The notes: generated by a model not told the origin, from the letters alone. 64,000 nucleotides of DNA from Phytophthora sp. 'mugwort' (GCA_033558025.1 JAUCEF010000004.1:1054001-1118000); one strand, 5' to 3'; shown: positions 30,201 through 41,657, numbered from the stretch's first letter. Made by a program: numbers and translations.

Positions 30201-31549
30201 GGCTTTCATGGAGCCCACACTTCCCGCTTTCCCTCTGCACCACCACAGCGCTGCCTCATAGGCGCAGGTAAAGTACACTGAAACACTAGACTTTATTTCA
30301 CAGTTTATTTTTATCTGCATTTTGGTATGGCACAAGTTGAAGTTCCTCCCACGCTCAAAGCTGAACCTCAACACTGCTAACGAGCGGCAACATGAGCGAT
30401 TCTTCGCTGCCTCGTTGAGTGGATGTCGCCAATGCAAAGCAGCGATCGGAGCTCCCACCATGCGGAGTGCACTGGTAACATTTGATATCTGGTCGCGTGT
30501 CAAGCCTGGCACACCAGCACACCAGCTTTAGTGTCGACCGGGTGCATTATCTCAGCTGCACCAAAGCGTCTAGGATAGTCGGGCATGATGCAAACATTAT
30601 GCGGCTTGTCTGAAGTCATGTATACATATGTATACTATAATGCCACTATTTTAATACAGCATCCCCTGTCTATTAATTAGCAAAGGTATCAACAGTCCAT
30701 ACAATAGAAGTTACTACAGTATATCCATTTTCCGCTAGTGCTTTCTTTCCAGCCAATCATCACCGTCAATTAGATCCCTTTTCCAGCCAACCACGTTGTC
30801 GGTTCTTAACGCTAACCGTAACTGTTTGAAAACCAATCGAATGGTTGCCAGCAGCTCCTTTCGTCCGAGGCATTGACCGCTCGACAGTTTGGATTTGGAA
30901 ACCTCCTGACGGTATGTTGCCCGCTTCGACTCCATGCTGGGGCCTCCTTGGAGGTCCGTGACCAAGCCAGACCTGCGGATCCCGATCCTCGATGCTCCTC
31001 TCGCTCCAGACGCCAGCGCTTTCGGCCCAAGCGACGCGCTGCTTCTGCCGGACGTTGCCAAGCCTCTGGGTGGGTGTCGCCTTCGGAGCAGCCGTCGCTT
31101 GCAAGAAATCATCAGCGTCCTGCGTGTATCAAGGATCGGATTGGGCGTCGGTGCGGGGCCTCTCAGTGGCCTCTCGCTGATGCCTGATCCGTAGGTATAT
31201 GTATGATGCATGGTTGCTTGCCCAAGACGCCGCGTCGGGTACTCGGAAGCTATTTGAGTTCAAGAGGAGGAGGAGAAGAGGAGGAGGAAGACCGAGAAGA
31301 AGATCAGCTTGATAAGCTTCAGCTACTGAGGACGAGAACTATGACGGGGCATTGATGGAGACGACAAGACGTCATAATGCTTTGTTCTCCTCAAGACGTG
31401 GGTCTTCTTCTTGGACAAGGAGCATCTTCCTCTTCTATTCAATCTTCTTCAACTCCTCCTCTACCAAGTAGCCGAAGAAAACCGACGTGGTAGGGTACAC
31501 TCCAGACCTTTGTGGGGACTAACGCGCGACGTTTTTGACCCGACAGAAA
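30201..31549. other. Intergenic upstream of ubiquitin-eS31
   Basis: 1.35 kb. No supported gene. Overlapping open frames on both strands at 30735-31211 have Arg/Ser/Pro-rich, non-conserved-looking products. A purine-rich run (GAGGAGGAGGAGAAGAGGAG) starts at about 31265. The final 200 bp should contain the promoter and 5' UTR of the ubiquitin fusion. Confidence 0.4.
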
Positions 31550-32101
<552 letters not shown>

Positions 32102-32237
32102 GCGTCTTCTGGCTCCATGGCAAGTCTCCTATAGGCTTTGCTTGCTGTTGATTGGTCTCTTATGCAGCCGTTTTTGCATTAGAAAAACCCGAATAGTCAA
32201 TGCAATGCTTTGGTTTCCATCCATCAAAACGTTTTTA

Positions 32238-33800
32238 TCATTTTATGGTGTTTTCCATGACTTGGCGAATGTTACTACGCTGTGGGTTGATGATTTCCCA
32301 TTCTTTGGAGCTCATGAACGCCACTGTGTCGGTTTGTTGCTGCGAATAGATAATCGCCTTGGCTGGGAACTCCTGTAGAACGCCAACGCCCGTGCCTCGG
32401 ATTTCGTAGAGCACTTCTTCACCTCCGTAGCTGTCGCCGTCGTCCAGTACATCGTCGACTACTAAAGGTGGTAACGCATACGGATCGGAGCAGAACGGCC
32501 GTCGCTCACTGTGCTCAGATGCATTGACCATTGGTGAGTGAGTTTTCAACTGGCTGGCGACTGGGAGCGCGCTGAGGGAACTCGCCCGTGCCATGGTCGG
32601 ACTGAGCTGCTCATTGTATGTACTTGGGGTTGCTGTCGTGTGCTCAAAGAGAATGGGGCCACACATCCGGCAGACACTGACGGCGTCGTAGCAAAGAGGC
32701 GGGCGATAACGAGCCGCAAGTTCGCGCTGGGGTGGCCGATAGCCCCAGAGCTCATGCAAGTCCATGATACACTTAAAGGACACGCGGTGCGGCACATTAA
32801 CGGGGAGAAATGGGAAGGTGCACAACGCGCACTCGACTCGATGGATGAAGCCATAGCGTTCGCGGACGAGCTCGTTGGCGTAAGGATCGTGTCGTGCTAG
32901 CGCGGCTTCTAGCGACGCCGTTTCGCGGCGAAGAGCGTCACACTGTACACGTTCTGCGCGGAGAATACGAAGCTCTCGAGCCAGGCTGCGTCCACAGGAC
33001 AAGTCTCGCTTCTTGTGCTCGTCGTAGACCATCACCATGGAGCTTTGAGTCCGCGCCGGGTGTGCGTGTAACTGGGACAGAGTCCTGTTGTTGCTAACAC
33101 TGTTAGAGACTCCGTGGTTGCGCTTCTTCTTGAGTTTGTGCCTTTTGCAGGACGACGACTTGGTTTCAACAGGTCCTAGCGGTGCAGCCAGCAAAGACGA
33201 CGACGGTCTTGATTGGGCCATAGTGGAGAGCTCGTCTTTGGTCTCAGATATCGACGCGTCTGTCTTAAGACGACGTCCTGCAGTGGGTGTTGAAGACGGA
33301 ATCTCTTTATGCCGCTGACTTGGCCGCACGACAGGCGAGAGGAGTTGGCTGTAGGCCTGTTTCAACGAGAATGACGTCTGCTTAAGCTTGGAGATGCTGC
33401 TGGGCTGCGGAGATGACAGGCACAAGGTGACGGGCGGGGCGAGGACGTCCAGAGCGAGGGATTTAGTTGCCTTGGGACACACACAAAAGGCTAAAAGCCT
33501 TTCAAGCGTACTGTTGCCACTCGAACCTCCTTGTGCCAGCGCGACGCGGCAACTGTGATGCATTTCAAACCAGAGCTGGGCATCAGGACGGGGAATTCCC
33601 TTGTGCTCGAGCTCAGCCTGCAATGCCGTCAACGTGTCTTCCAGCTTGTGCTGTGTGAGGAATTCCTCCAGGAGTTGCAGTGCGAACGCGTTCAGCTTGC
33701 CCATGGGGTTAGAGATAGCCACGCGCGGGTCATCATGGTCGTCCAGGACACGTTCGAGCTCCGATGCTGCAGCCTCATCCACTGCTAGCGCCTCAGTCAT
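32238..33800 (-). CDS. LisH-domain protein with Cys pairs
   Basis: 520 residues, single exon, from the ATG complementary to 33798-33800. Residues of about 35-66 (NAFALQLLEEFLTQHKLEDT, then LTALQAELE) form a LisH-type dimerisation helix pair. A Ser-rich, basic linker follows (KRHKLKKKRN). At about 270-300 is a short coiled coil (RELRILRAERVQCDALRRET), then HRVECALCTFPFLP and SVCRMCGPI, two CxxC pairs that could form one zinc site some 60 residues apart. The C-terminal 100 residues are polar and acidic. LisH proteins often act as scaffolds on microtubules or in repressor or E3 complexes; the role here is unknown. Convergent with the ubiquitin fusion. Confidence 0.68.
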   Translation of the reverse strand: MTEALAVDEAAASELERVLDDHDDPRVAISNPMGKLNAFALQLLEEFLTQHKLEDTLTALQAELEHKGIPRPDAQLWFEMHHSCRVALAQGGSSGNSTLERLLAFCVCPKATKSLALDVLAPPVTLCLSSPQPSSISKLKQTSFSLKQAYSQLLSPVVRPSQRHKEIPSSTPTAGRRLKTDASISETKDELSTMAQSRPSSSLLAAPLGPVETKSSSCKRHKLKKKRNHGVSNSVSNNRTLSQLHAHPARTQSSMVMVYDEHKKRDLSCGRSLARELRILRAERVQCDALRRETASLEAALARHDPYANELVRERYGFIHRVECALCTFPFLPVNVPHRVSFKCIMDLHELWGYRPPQRELAARYRPPLCYDAVSVCRMCGPILFEHTTATPSTYNEQLSPTMARASSLSALPVASQLKTHSPMVNASEHSERRPFCSDPYALPPLVVDDVLDDGDSYGGEEVLYEIRGTGVGVLQEFPAKAIIYSQQQTDTVAFMSSKEWEIINPQRSNIRQVMENTIK

Positions 33801-34030
33801 GACTGGTGATCCAAGTCAAGCCACAGTGGCGGCGGCATCTACGTCCTCGTCTAAGCCTTAAGACAAACTAAAATTATCTATTAATAGCGCGTTCTTCGAA
33901 GTACAATTATGCTAAGTAGGGGACAAATTAAAACTGTACCACTACGATGATCAATACAACGCAAGCCAATATCTTCGTTCAAATTCAATACTAGTATCAC
34001 GTAGCGCAGAAACACTGAATGCTATTCTTT

Positions 34031-35134
34031 TTAATTGGCCTTGGCCTTAAGCTCAGAGAAGGCCGTGGATGGGTCATCGGCATTGGGGTCCTGGAACTGG
34101 GCACCTTTTTTCTTGGACTCTTTAATCTTTGCCCAGATCTCCGTCCCGCGCTTGCGGTCCGTCACGAGACCGAGCATGGCCAATAAGTCGATAGAGAGCT
34201 TCGTGGGGTTGAACTGAACCGTGGCGCCGAATTCGCTCGTGGCGTAGTCATACGGAAACTTATGGTGCCAGTTGTGCCAGCCCTCGCCGATAGCTCCAAT
34301 AGACACGAACCAGTTCTCACGTGGTGGAATGTTGTCGTACGTCTGGTAGCCGTAGAAGTGCGCGGCGCTGTTGACGAGCCACGTCGCGTGCAGCACGATC
34401 GTGTACCGCAGGAAGCCGAGGACGAAGAGCGCGTTCTTCCAGTCTTCACCCACGAGCTGCACGCCGACGATCGTGGGGAAAACAAAGCACATAAATAGTT
34501 GACCCCACGGGTTGAGTTTCTCCTGCATGACGACGGTCCAGTCGGCCCAGAGGTCGTCAAAGTTGAGCTTCGTGCCGGCCTCGAGCACACGCGGGTCCTT
34601 CTTGACCAGTAGCCAGCCCATATGCGCGAAGAAGAAGCCACGGCCCGAGTTGTGCGGATCTGCCACAGTATCCGAGTACTTGTGGTGCACGCGGTGGTCA
34701 CGGCTCCAATGGAAGATGGTGCCCTGGTTCGCCAAACAATTGCACAGCATAAGGAAAAAACGCACACTGCCGTGCGCCTTGTAGCTGCGGTGCGACCACA
34801 GCCGATGCGCGCCCATAGTGATGCCAATGCCCGTGAAGTAGTAGATGATGAAGAAGAGCGGGTACGTCTCCCACTTGCATTGGAACAGGCGACGGACACC
34901 CTCGATCGCGCCCAGATGCACGACCGACAAGTAGTAGACCATGAACCAGTTGGCCTCCTTCTTAAACTGCGACAGCGACATCATGACTGTCGACCCGGGT
35001 GGGAAACGTCCTTGGGATTCACGTGCGCAGTCGACTGGAATTCTCGGAATGACCGATGGATGCCAGCCAGAGCGAGGAGCTCTGAAGCGCAGGGTATCAG
35101 TGTGGTAGCTGACGGACTTTTGCGTTGATGTCAT
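34031..35134 (-). CDS. Delta-9-type fatty acyl desaturase
   Basis: 367 residues from the ATG complementary to 35132-35134; a shorter start at 34984 gives 317 residues. The three histidine boxes are intact: HRLWSH, HRVHH and HNWHH (EGWHNWHHKFPYDY). Hydrophobic segments (FFIIYYFTGIGITMGA, FFLMLCNCLAN, MCFVFPTIVGVQLV, LGFLRYTIVLHATWLVNSAA) match the acyl-CoA desaturase fold. The enzyme is an ER di-iron protein that puts a double bond into saturated acyl chains. No C-terminal cytochrome b5 domain is present. The frame stays open upstream to 35611, adding up to 159 residues that look unrelated to desaturases; the 35134 start is a judgement and an upstream exon is possible. Confidence 0.88.
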   Translation of the reverse strand: MTSTQKSVSYHTDTLRFRAPRSGWHPSVIPRIPVDCARESQGRFPPGSTVMMSLSQFKKEANWFMVYYLSVVHLGAIEGVRRLFQCKWETYPLFFIIYYFTGIGITMGAHRLWSHRSYKAHGSVRFFLMLCNCLANQGTIFHWSRDHRVHHKYSDTVADPHNSGRGFFFAHMGWLLVKKDPRVLEAGTKLNFDDLWADWTVVMQEKLNPWGQLFMCFVFPTIVGVQLVGEDWKNALFVLGFLRYTIVLHATWLVNSAAHFYGYQTYDNIPPRENWFVSIGAIGEGWHNWHHKFPYDYATSEFGATVQFNPTKLSIDLLAMLGLVTDRKRGTEIWAKIKESKKKGAQFQDPNADDPSTAFSELKAKAN

Positions 35135-35754
35135 CGGGGCATCGCCGAAATATTCACTTGATAATTGTATGGTGAGGATATGGATAGGGTTGGGGGTATA
35201 CCTGTGACGTTTCGCTGCAAAACTCGATGATGTCAGGAGGACCATAGTGAGGGCAAGAGAGCCGACGGATGGATACATCGTTGTCAACATTGTCCTCACT
35301 GTGGCCGTCGTGGTGAGGACAGCCGCGCATGTGTACGGTTGCTTGGTGGTGCGGCGCTGAAGGCCAGCCAACTGGCAAAGGTGAACGACCAACCCGGACA
35401 GCTCTACAAAATGATGGACCAATAGGAGAGCGTCATAATGCCGATACGTCGTAGGATTGGACGAAAGCTGACCGCATTGACGTTCTATTTTCAGATTCAC
35501 GGGCATGTCATCATCGGGTCCCTGCCGCCTGCGTGGCGCCTCGGGCGGACGGAGCTCTGCTGTCGTCGCTGTCGTGGCCGCTCGACGGTCTGTGACGCCA
35601 CCACGAAGCACTCACGCGATCGAGGCGTTCGGATGGTACGTGTGGCGATGGGCTCTGCGGATGCGGCGAGCTGCGGCCGATGTCAAGCGGACGTCTGAGG
35701 CTCCAACAGCTTGAGTGGATGCGGGCATTGAAGTCACGTTGAAGCTGCAATATG
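35135..35754. other. Upstream of desaturase: open but probably untranslated
   Basis: The desaturase frame remains open through to 35611, and other frames are open up to 35768. Predicted sequences are Arg/Thr/Pro-rich and unlike any domain. Most likely 5' UTR and promoter, or an unrecognised exon. Confidence 0.35.
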
Positions 35755-35973
35755 TTAAACAGTACCAAGCAGCACCGCGCGTTTGTAGTCCCCGGGAGAC
35801 GAAGACACGCGACGCATCACCGGAAATCCGGAAAGGTGCGTCGTCACTCCAGCGGGGCTCATGAGAAGCTGGAGTCGCGGGACCTTCCTTAATGCTTGGG
35901 AATTTGTACTATAGCGACGATGGTCTCCGGTCGAGGGCGAAGACGAGTGTTGCTTGTCGAGAGGTTCGCTCAT
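35755..35973 (-). CDS. Tentative small Ser-rich open frame
   Basis: 72 residues from the ATG complementary to 35971-35973 (MSEPLDKQHSSSPSTGDHRR ...). Third positions are GC-rich and the composition is not random, so it may be a first exon ending near a GTACTG donor-like site at its 3' end. No domain and no certain downstream exon. It could equally be chance. Confidence 0.22.
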   Translation of the reverse strand: MSEPLDKQHSSSPSTGDHRRYSTNSQALRKVPRLQLLMSPAGVTTHLSGFPVMRRVSSSPGDYKRAVLLGTV

Positions 35974-36455
35974 GAGGTTGTGGAGATTTCTCTTGGTAAG
36001 TTGGTCTGAGTCGGGTGGGTTCTACAGTGCAGGAATTCGTGAAGAAGCAAAACTGAACCGGGGTTCCCCAGTCCATGCTCCATATGATGGAGGATGTTTA
36101 CCCGGTGGTGGTGTGTCAAATGTGTCAATTACCACGTAAATTGCGGCTTTTGGTATAAAAAATATTCGTTAAACTGTGCTATCAAGATAAAATGAAACTG
36201 GATCCTGCGATCAGCAGCGGACAACATTCCACGATGGCGACGCGGGCGGAGCTTCAGGCAGGAGCTTTGATCCAAATTGTGGAAGACCAACGACAGTATA
36301 GTGTCTGTCATGAATAACAGGGTCCCGTACCCGCACATTGGTCAACAAAAACCACTGCATAAACAAAGGTAAGACGAGAGACGAAGACTGTACCAGTATC
36401 AGTTCGGTATTTTTCTTCTACCAAACTACCTCCACTACGTTCTTATCCCAGCTAA
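35974..36455. other. Intergenic downstream of the GH7 gene
   Basis: About 480 bp, AT-richer than the surroundings. No supported gene. Confidence 0.4.
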
Positions 36456-37850
36456 TTAGTAGGTGGATCCGATGTCTCCCACTCGAATGTTCATGAACTT
36501 AACGGTGGCATCCGGATGTTGCGCTTCCACCTCAGCAGGACGACCTCCCGACGTCGGGCACGACCCGCGCTTCACTCCCGGTTTCGACGAGTCCGCTTCA
36601 GCGGGGTAGCTGCTGTCAAGCCAGAGACAGTAAGCAGCGTGGTCCGACCAGAGACTCATAGCGAGCGTCATGCCGTTCGCCATTTGCTCGCCCATGCGTG
36701 CAAGCCCCCCCTTGGCAGCATGATCATTCTGGTCACCAAACACCTTCTTGGACGTGTCGCACATGGAGTCGGTGATCGAGTTGACCCCATTCAAGCCAGG
36801 CCACACACTCTTGGGCATAGCCACAACATGGTCGTCTTGCTTGAACAAGCGTCGGATCTCCACGAGTTTACCGGTCGCAGTATTATCGTTCGTCAAGAAC
36901 TGTGTAACGATCGTGAACTTGCGCGTCGTATCGATGGAAAACTGTGCGCCGGGGCCGTAGAACGTCTGGTTGCCCATGCGGAACGGGTTGAAGTCGCAGC
37001 CGTCCTTGTCACACACGCCCTTGTAGCGGTTGCCCTCACCCGAGCCACACTCGTCCGGACTCGAGCAGCGCGTCTGCCCCTCTGAAGTGCACGGGTGCGT
37101 CGTGAAGGCGTTGCTCATGCTGTTGGCCTCCCAGATGTCGAGCTCTGCGCAGCAGGCACCATACTTGCCACCGCCAGAGTTCTGGCTTGTGGCACCCCAA
37201 TCCAACGTGTTGGCCTCGCCATTGATGAACTTGATGTCGTGCGGACACTGCGCGTCACAGTAGCCCGTTCCGTAGCTTGCTCCAGCCTTATTGGTCGGGA
37301 AGCGACTGGTGCCTCCATCGGCATCCATTTGCACAAAGTAGAGAGCGCCATTGAGTCCACAAGGAAGTTTTGAGACGTCCACATCGAGCGTAAACTCTTG
37401 ATTCAGCAGCTTAAACTGCTTGTACTTGGAGCCTTCTGCGTCCAAGAGGTAGACGCGAGAGCCTACATTGGTACCGTACTGAGTCTGTGTGACCAGCTTA
37501 AGTTGCAGCTCGTCAGCGGACGTGGTGATACCGTACGTGCCTTGGTAGTCGGCACCTTCGAGCGCGCAGTTCTTGGCACAAGATTCGGGCGTTGAACACA
37601 GCGTCGAGTCCCATTGGTTGCCTGAGTAGCAATTCTTGTAGTCACCGACTTGATGCACCCAGCGCCAGTTGGCATCCAGCACGACGGACGTGGACTCGGT
37701 TACACAGCCACTAGACTTGGAGCATTGCTTGGACGCCAAAGAAGGATGCACTTCCTTGGTGCTTGTTCCAGCCTGTTGAGCCGTAATGAGGGACGATGAC
37801 AGCGCCAAAGCTGCGGCCACGAGTGTGAGAGCAGAAGTCGAGGGCTTCAT
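36456..37850 (-). CDS. Secreted GH7 cellobiohydrolase
   Basis: 464 residues, single exon, from the ATG complementary to 37848-37850. A signal peptide (MKPSTSALTLVAAALALSSS, cleavage near Ala24) precedes the GH7 fold. The catalytic motif CCAELDIWEANS gives Glu236 (nucleophile), Asp238 and Glu241 (acid/base). Other family blocks are present: CYSGNQWDSTLC, CGLNGALYFVQMDADGG, YGTGYCDAQCPHDIKFINGE and GTCDKDGCDFNPFR-like VCDKDGCDFNPFRMG, with many cysteines. It hydrolyses cellulose from chain ends in the extracellular space. No CBM1 or linker is present. GH7 enzymes are abundant in plant-pathogenic oomycetes and fungi. The longer open frame upstream of 37850 is 5' UTR. Confidence 0.96.
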   Translation of the reverse strand: MKPSTSALTLVAAALALSSSLITAQQAGTSTKEVHPSLASKQCSKSSGCVTESTSVVLDANWRWVHQVGDYKNCYSGNQWDSTLCSTPESCAKNCALEGADYQGTYGITTSADELQLKLVTQTQYGTNVGSRVYLLDAEGSKYKQFKLLNQEFTLDVDVSKLPCGLNGALYFVQMDADGGTSRFPTNKAGASYGTGYCDAQCPHDIKFINGEANTLDWGATSQNSGGGKYGACCAELDIWEANSMSNAFTTHPCTSEGQTRCSSPDECGSGEGNRYKGVCDKDGCDFNPFRMGNQTFYGPGAQFSIDTTRKFTIVTQFLTNDNTATGKLVEIRRLFKQDDHVVAMPKSVWPGLNGVNSITDSMCDTSKKVFGDQNDHAAKGGLARMGEQMANGMTLAMSLWSDHAAYCLWLDSSYPAEADSSKPGVKRGSCPTSGGRPAEVEAQHPDATVKFMNIRVGDIGSTY

Positions 37851-37907
37851 CCCTGGGAATTGGTTTGTGCGGGTTTGTTGAACTAAAAAGTGCACGCACT
37901 GGAGCTT

Positions 37908-37925
37908 GCAAATTGAATAATGAGC
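37908..37925 (-). promoter_or_regulatory. Oomycete-type initiator of the GH7 gene
   Basis: The minus strand reads GCTCATTATTCAATTTGC, close to the oomycete initiator/flanking-promoter consensus GCTCATTYYNCAWTTT. It lies 58-75 bases upstream of the GH7 ATG, a normal 5' UTR length for oomycetes. Confidence 0.82.
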
Positions 37926-39245
37926 ATGAGGAAGACGGACAAGCCGTGACAAGAGCTGCCCTGGGGTGGTCGAAGATTGGAACGCCAATATACTCAGATT
38001 GGGCTGACGTAGGTGGTTAATCTTGGCACACGCGAAGTGCGTAGAGGGCTGACGTGGTCCCTCATTTCTGTACCGTCGCGGACGTTGCTGCTTTGAATGG
38101 CTCAATTACCGGACCATGTTGGAAGGACCGAAATCCTCACGTCCATACTACGCGCTCTGGGTGGCAGGGGGTCGATATAGGTGGCGTCTTATAGGTGGCG
38201 TTTCTGCGGTGAAGACAGAGCTCGTACCTCTCGCAAAGAACACCGGACAGGACGTGCGACTACAGCGGAGGAAGAGACAAAAGGGATCTGAGAACTCTGT
38301 GTAGACCCCCTTTTGCGTCAGTGCAGTGAACCGAGCCGCCACTAATCACCAGCACCCACCACGGTTCTCAGATTAGTCCTACCGCAGAATACGGACCGTG
38401 CTTGCATGACGACTACAGCGCCCTAGTAGCTGCTGCGGCAACAACAGCGTCGACAGGATGCTACACTTAGCTCTGTACTACAGGAAGTGTGCAACGACAT
38501 TTCATATGTCGCAGATTTTTTCATTTGACGTGGGCCACCTCGAAACACACTTACCATGATGTTTGTATGTGATACTGAAGACAAGCTAATATTGAGTGGC
38601 CGTCTGACTGGCCGACGCGCGGCAGTCGAAAAGCTCTGCTCATTTCTTCTTCTTCGAGCGCTGTGAGGGTTATATCTTTGGTGCGTTTCCTCTTTGCTAG
38701 CGGCTCTCGACGCTGCACCTCACAGAAGTTCACTTAGTTCTCCGTCTGAGCTGTTCTTTTTCTGGTGCGAAAGCCAACTTGGCTCGCCTGCTTTCACGCT
38801 GCGCCTTACTCCTCCGTGGCCGGTGTGCAACAATTGCGAGCTCACATCTCCACAAATGCATTTAATAGTAGTAGAAAGAAGTTGTACGTAGCTAAAAGCT
38901 GGCATATCTCACAGAAGACGGCTAGGTCTCCCCGTTAGAGCTCGACTTTTTTTCGGTGCGAGATGACTTGCCCAAATTCTGAAGACCAAAGTTTATGGCA
39001 AGTTTCTTAATCCATCAAATGAAAATGGCTACAGTTCGGAGTGACAATACACGGCAAGAAGTATCATCAATTTGAAACAAATGTATCTTAAGAAATCAAA
39101 CGTGCACGGCACCACCATGCGTGGTGTAGCTACACCCATTTCGGAGCGATCCTAGTGCGGTTCGCTTCCTTCCTGTCCTCATACCACCGTAGGATGCTGG
39201 AACGATAAATTGATCTCTTGTCTGGCTGGCGCTTGGTGGATCCAT
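37926..39245. other. Non-coding interval between GH7 and clathrin light chain
   Basis: 1.3 kb. No supported gene. The part near 37926-38150 is the GH7 upstream region. A short direct repeat (TATAGGTGGCGT, twice) occurs at about 38175-38200. Short open frames around 38550-38900 are not gene-like. Confidence 0.45.
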
Positions 39246-40142
39246 CTAATTGGCAGCCACGGCGTCAGCGCGCGTCTGCTCGAGCGGCGCAGCCTTGAGT
39301 TGCACGAACAACTGTCGCATTCTAGAGACGTCCTCCTCGTCCTCGGGCGTCTTCTTGGCGGGCACGGCAACGGGCTTGGGGTCCTGCTTTTTCGCGTCCT
39401 TCTTGTTGTGGAGTGCCTCCAACTTCTTCTTGCGGCTTGTCTCCAGGTCCACAAGCGTCACCACACGCTCCCACGGGTTGTCGTTCTGCAGGTCGGCCAC
39501 CATTTTTTCCAGTGTGGCCTGTTCAAACACGCGGTTGGCCTGCATCTTGGACTCCTTGATGCGCTGGCGCTCGGCCAGGAACTGCGTCATATTGTCCTCG
39601 GCCTTGGCCTTGCACTCGACCGCAACCTTCTCCTGTTCCTGCGCCTTCAGTGCGATCTTCTCTTCGTACTCGCGCATAAACTTGCTACAACATAAAACAC
39701 CATCAGTCCCTACTGCTGATCTTCTGTATCTACATCCCGTAGTGAACGTACGTGAGCTCATTGTCCTCCTCCACGGCGAGGAACTGGGCGTTCTCCATGG
39801 AAGCGGACGGGTTCTCGTCCAGGAAGTCGGTGGCGGGCGTGTCGTCTATAGGAGCTGGAGCGAACTCCATGGGCTGGTAGCTCTCTTCGGTGTGCTGCTC
39901 GTAGTTCTGCTCCATGTGGTCTTCGTACCCCCCGTTTGTCGTGGCCTCGGTCGGCTCCACCTCATAAAAGCTGCCAACAATAATAAAAATAAATTAGTAC
40001 AAATGAATCCAGATATTTGTTTTATTTTATTCGGACTGGATCCAACGTACTCTCCGTTGTTCTCAGTGGGCGGCGCAAAGTCCGAGAGATCCTGGTGCAC
40101 TTCACCTTCCATGGGGGTGCTGTCTCCAAACGGGTCTGACAT
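39246..40142 (-). CDS. Clathrin light chain, 3 exons
   Basis: Exons 40142-40051, 39970-39752 and 39684-39246 (both introns phase 2) give 249 residues. The N-terminus (MSDPFGDSTPMEGEVHQDLS) and acidic middle (DFLDENPSASMENAQFLAVE) are followed by the heavy-chain-binding helix (KFMREYEEKIALKAQEQEKV, then CKAKAEDNMTQFLAERQRIK). NPWERVVTLVDLE, with its conserved W-x-x-V, and a Lys-rich end follow (RMRQLFVQLK). This is the normal clathrin light chain order. It regulates coat assembly at the Golgi, endosomes and plasma membrane. Confidence 0.92.
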
Positions 40143-40537
40143 AACGATCTCGGTCTGTCTGCTCTAGTCGCTGGGGGCGTGCGGAATGCGGCCGTTCGGT
40201 CACCTTCTATGATTTTGGCTTTGGGCTCCCCCCTTTCCTGCGTTGAAACGACAAAACAGCGCCTATACAAAAACCAAGTGCGAAATACGTGCGCGTACAC
40301 CACAGATCAAGCGAGGTTTTATCTGCTTCAATTTGAGGTGTTTTATACTTTGGAGGTGTACCACGTCATCCTTTGCGAGTCGAAATTAAGCGAATAACCT
40401 GTGTACGTCACATCATGTTGCGTGGCGCACATTCCGTCGAATCGACTGGTGGCTAGCGTTTGTAGCCCTGCCTCGAGTCCCCCAAGCGAGTCGAAAACGC
40501 CGCCACAGTAGGAAAACCAAGCCAATCCGACGCCAAA
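40143..40537. other. Divergent promoter region, clathrin light chain / eL29
   Basis: 395 bp between two divergent genes. GCACATTCCGTCGAAT at about 40426 partly resembles the oomycete initiator on the eL29 side. No gene seen. Confidence 0.4.
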
Positions 40538-40880
40538 ATGGTCAAGCAGAAAAACCACACCGCCCGTAACAACACGGTGAAGGCTCACCGTAACGGTATC
40601 AAGAAGCCGAAGAACCACCGCTTCCACTCCACGCGCGGCGTACGTCCTTTACCATCTCCTTGTTACTAATCCAGGAGACAAACAGACACTGACTGACTGG
40701 TCTTTTCTCCCCTTGTACAGCTGGACCCCAAGTTCCTGCGTAACCAGCACTGGGCCAAGAAGTTCGACAAGAAACACCGCAACCGCAAGAACAAGGACAA
40801 GGTTCGTGCTCGTGCTGAGTCTATAGATGCTATGGCCAGGTCGCTCACTGCTTGTTTGTCGATTGATACAGGAGGAATAA
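40538..40880 (+). CDS. RPL29: 60S ribosomal protein eL29, 3 exons
   Basis: Exons 40538-40639, 40721-40801 and 40872-40880 give 63 residues, a normal length for eL29. [20 protein letters not shown], then [14 protein letters not shown], is the family signature; the second exon begins [20 protein letters not shown]. The last exon is only nine bases and encodes Glu-Glu-stop after the ACAG acceptor at 40868-40871. All introns are phase 0. The gene is too short and too split for simple ORF calling. Confidence 0.92.
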
Positions 40881-41657
40881 GTTAAGCGTCATGGACTCCA
40901 GTCGACGGGAATCTACTTTCTCTTCAGCGTGTTGCTCTTCCTGTGATCGTCAGAGCTCCGTGTAGGCCGAGGTTGGAAGAAAATGGAGCACTTTTCCTTC
41001 TTTTTCCTTCTTCATTAAGCGGTGGAGGAGCGGCAAGTTAGGGTCGGTCGTGATTGATTTGGGCGCGGCGCAGACAGGCACGGGGGAACAGGTCACTGCG
41101 ATGACGTGTCTCGATGCGTCGTGCCTTTGCTTGGAAAACCGAAAATGCAGTGAAGATCAGGGAGGGATGGCTGTTCCTCTCTTTCTTTCGTTTTGCATCG
41201 AATGCTCGCTGGATTTGGACATGGCGCTGTTATTTATGCTGGCAGGGGCGCTGGACGACGAACGGTAGATGGAACATAGTGGATGTTCCGCAACGAAGTC
41301 GTGAAGTGTGTACTGGGCAAATTGAGAGAACGGAGATGACGATCTATCTACATTCTCCGATCAAAGCCTGAGCATGGAAAAAACAACACACGGATCCGTT
41401 CTCAAATGGAGCTCAGTACACTCTTCCTTCGTCGCAGTGTAGAGATGTATGGTGAGTCATAGTGTTTCTGGCGTTTAGTTTGTATATTTGACTTGGATGA
41501 CGAAGATGATGATTTCCAATTCTTATCTACATTTTCTGAAGTAGCTTTAATCTGCTTTATGAAGAGACAATTATGCCTGATTCGTCATCCAAAGATCTTC
41601 TTGTAATTAAACAAACAATTTAGCGATCAATGAAAAGTTATCTATTGCTTCGATCTC
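40881..41657. other. 3' flank between eL29 and THUMPD1
   Basis: About 780 bp holding the eL29 3' UTR and the downstream side of the convergent THUMPD1 gene. No supported coding region. Confidence 0.45.

Noticed and set aside
30735..31211. Overlapping open frames on both strands
   Set aside because: No recognisable motif in any frame and composition unlike genes; may be decayed repeat DNA but unsupported.
36516..37085. Plus-strand frame of 189 codons
   Set aside because: Antisense to the GH7 gene.
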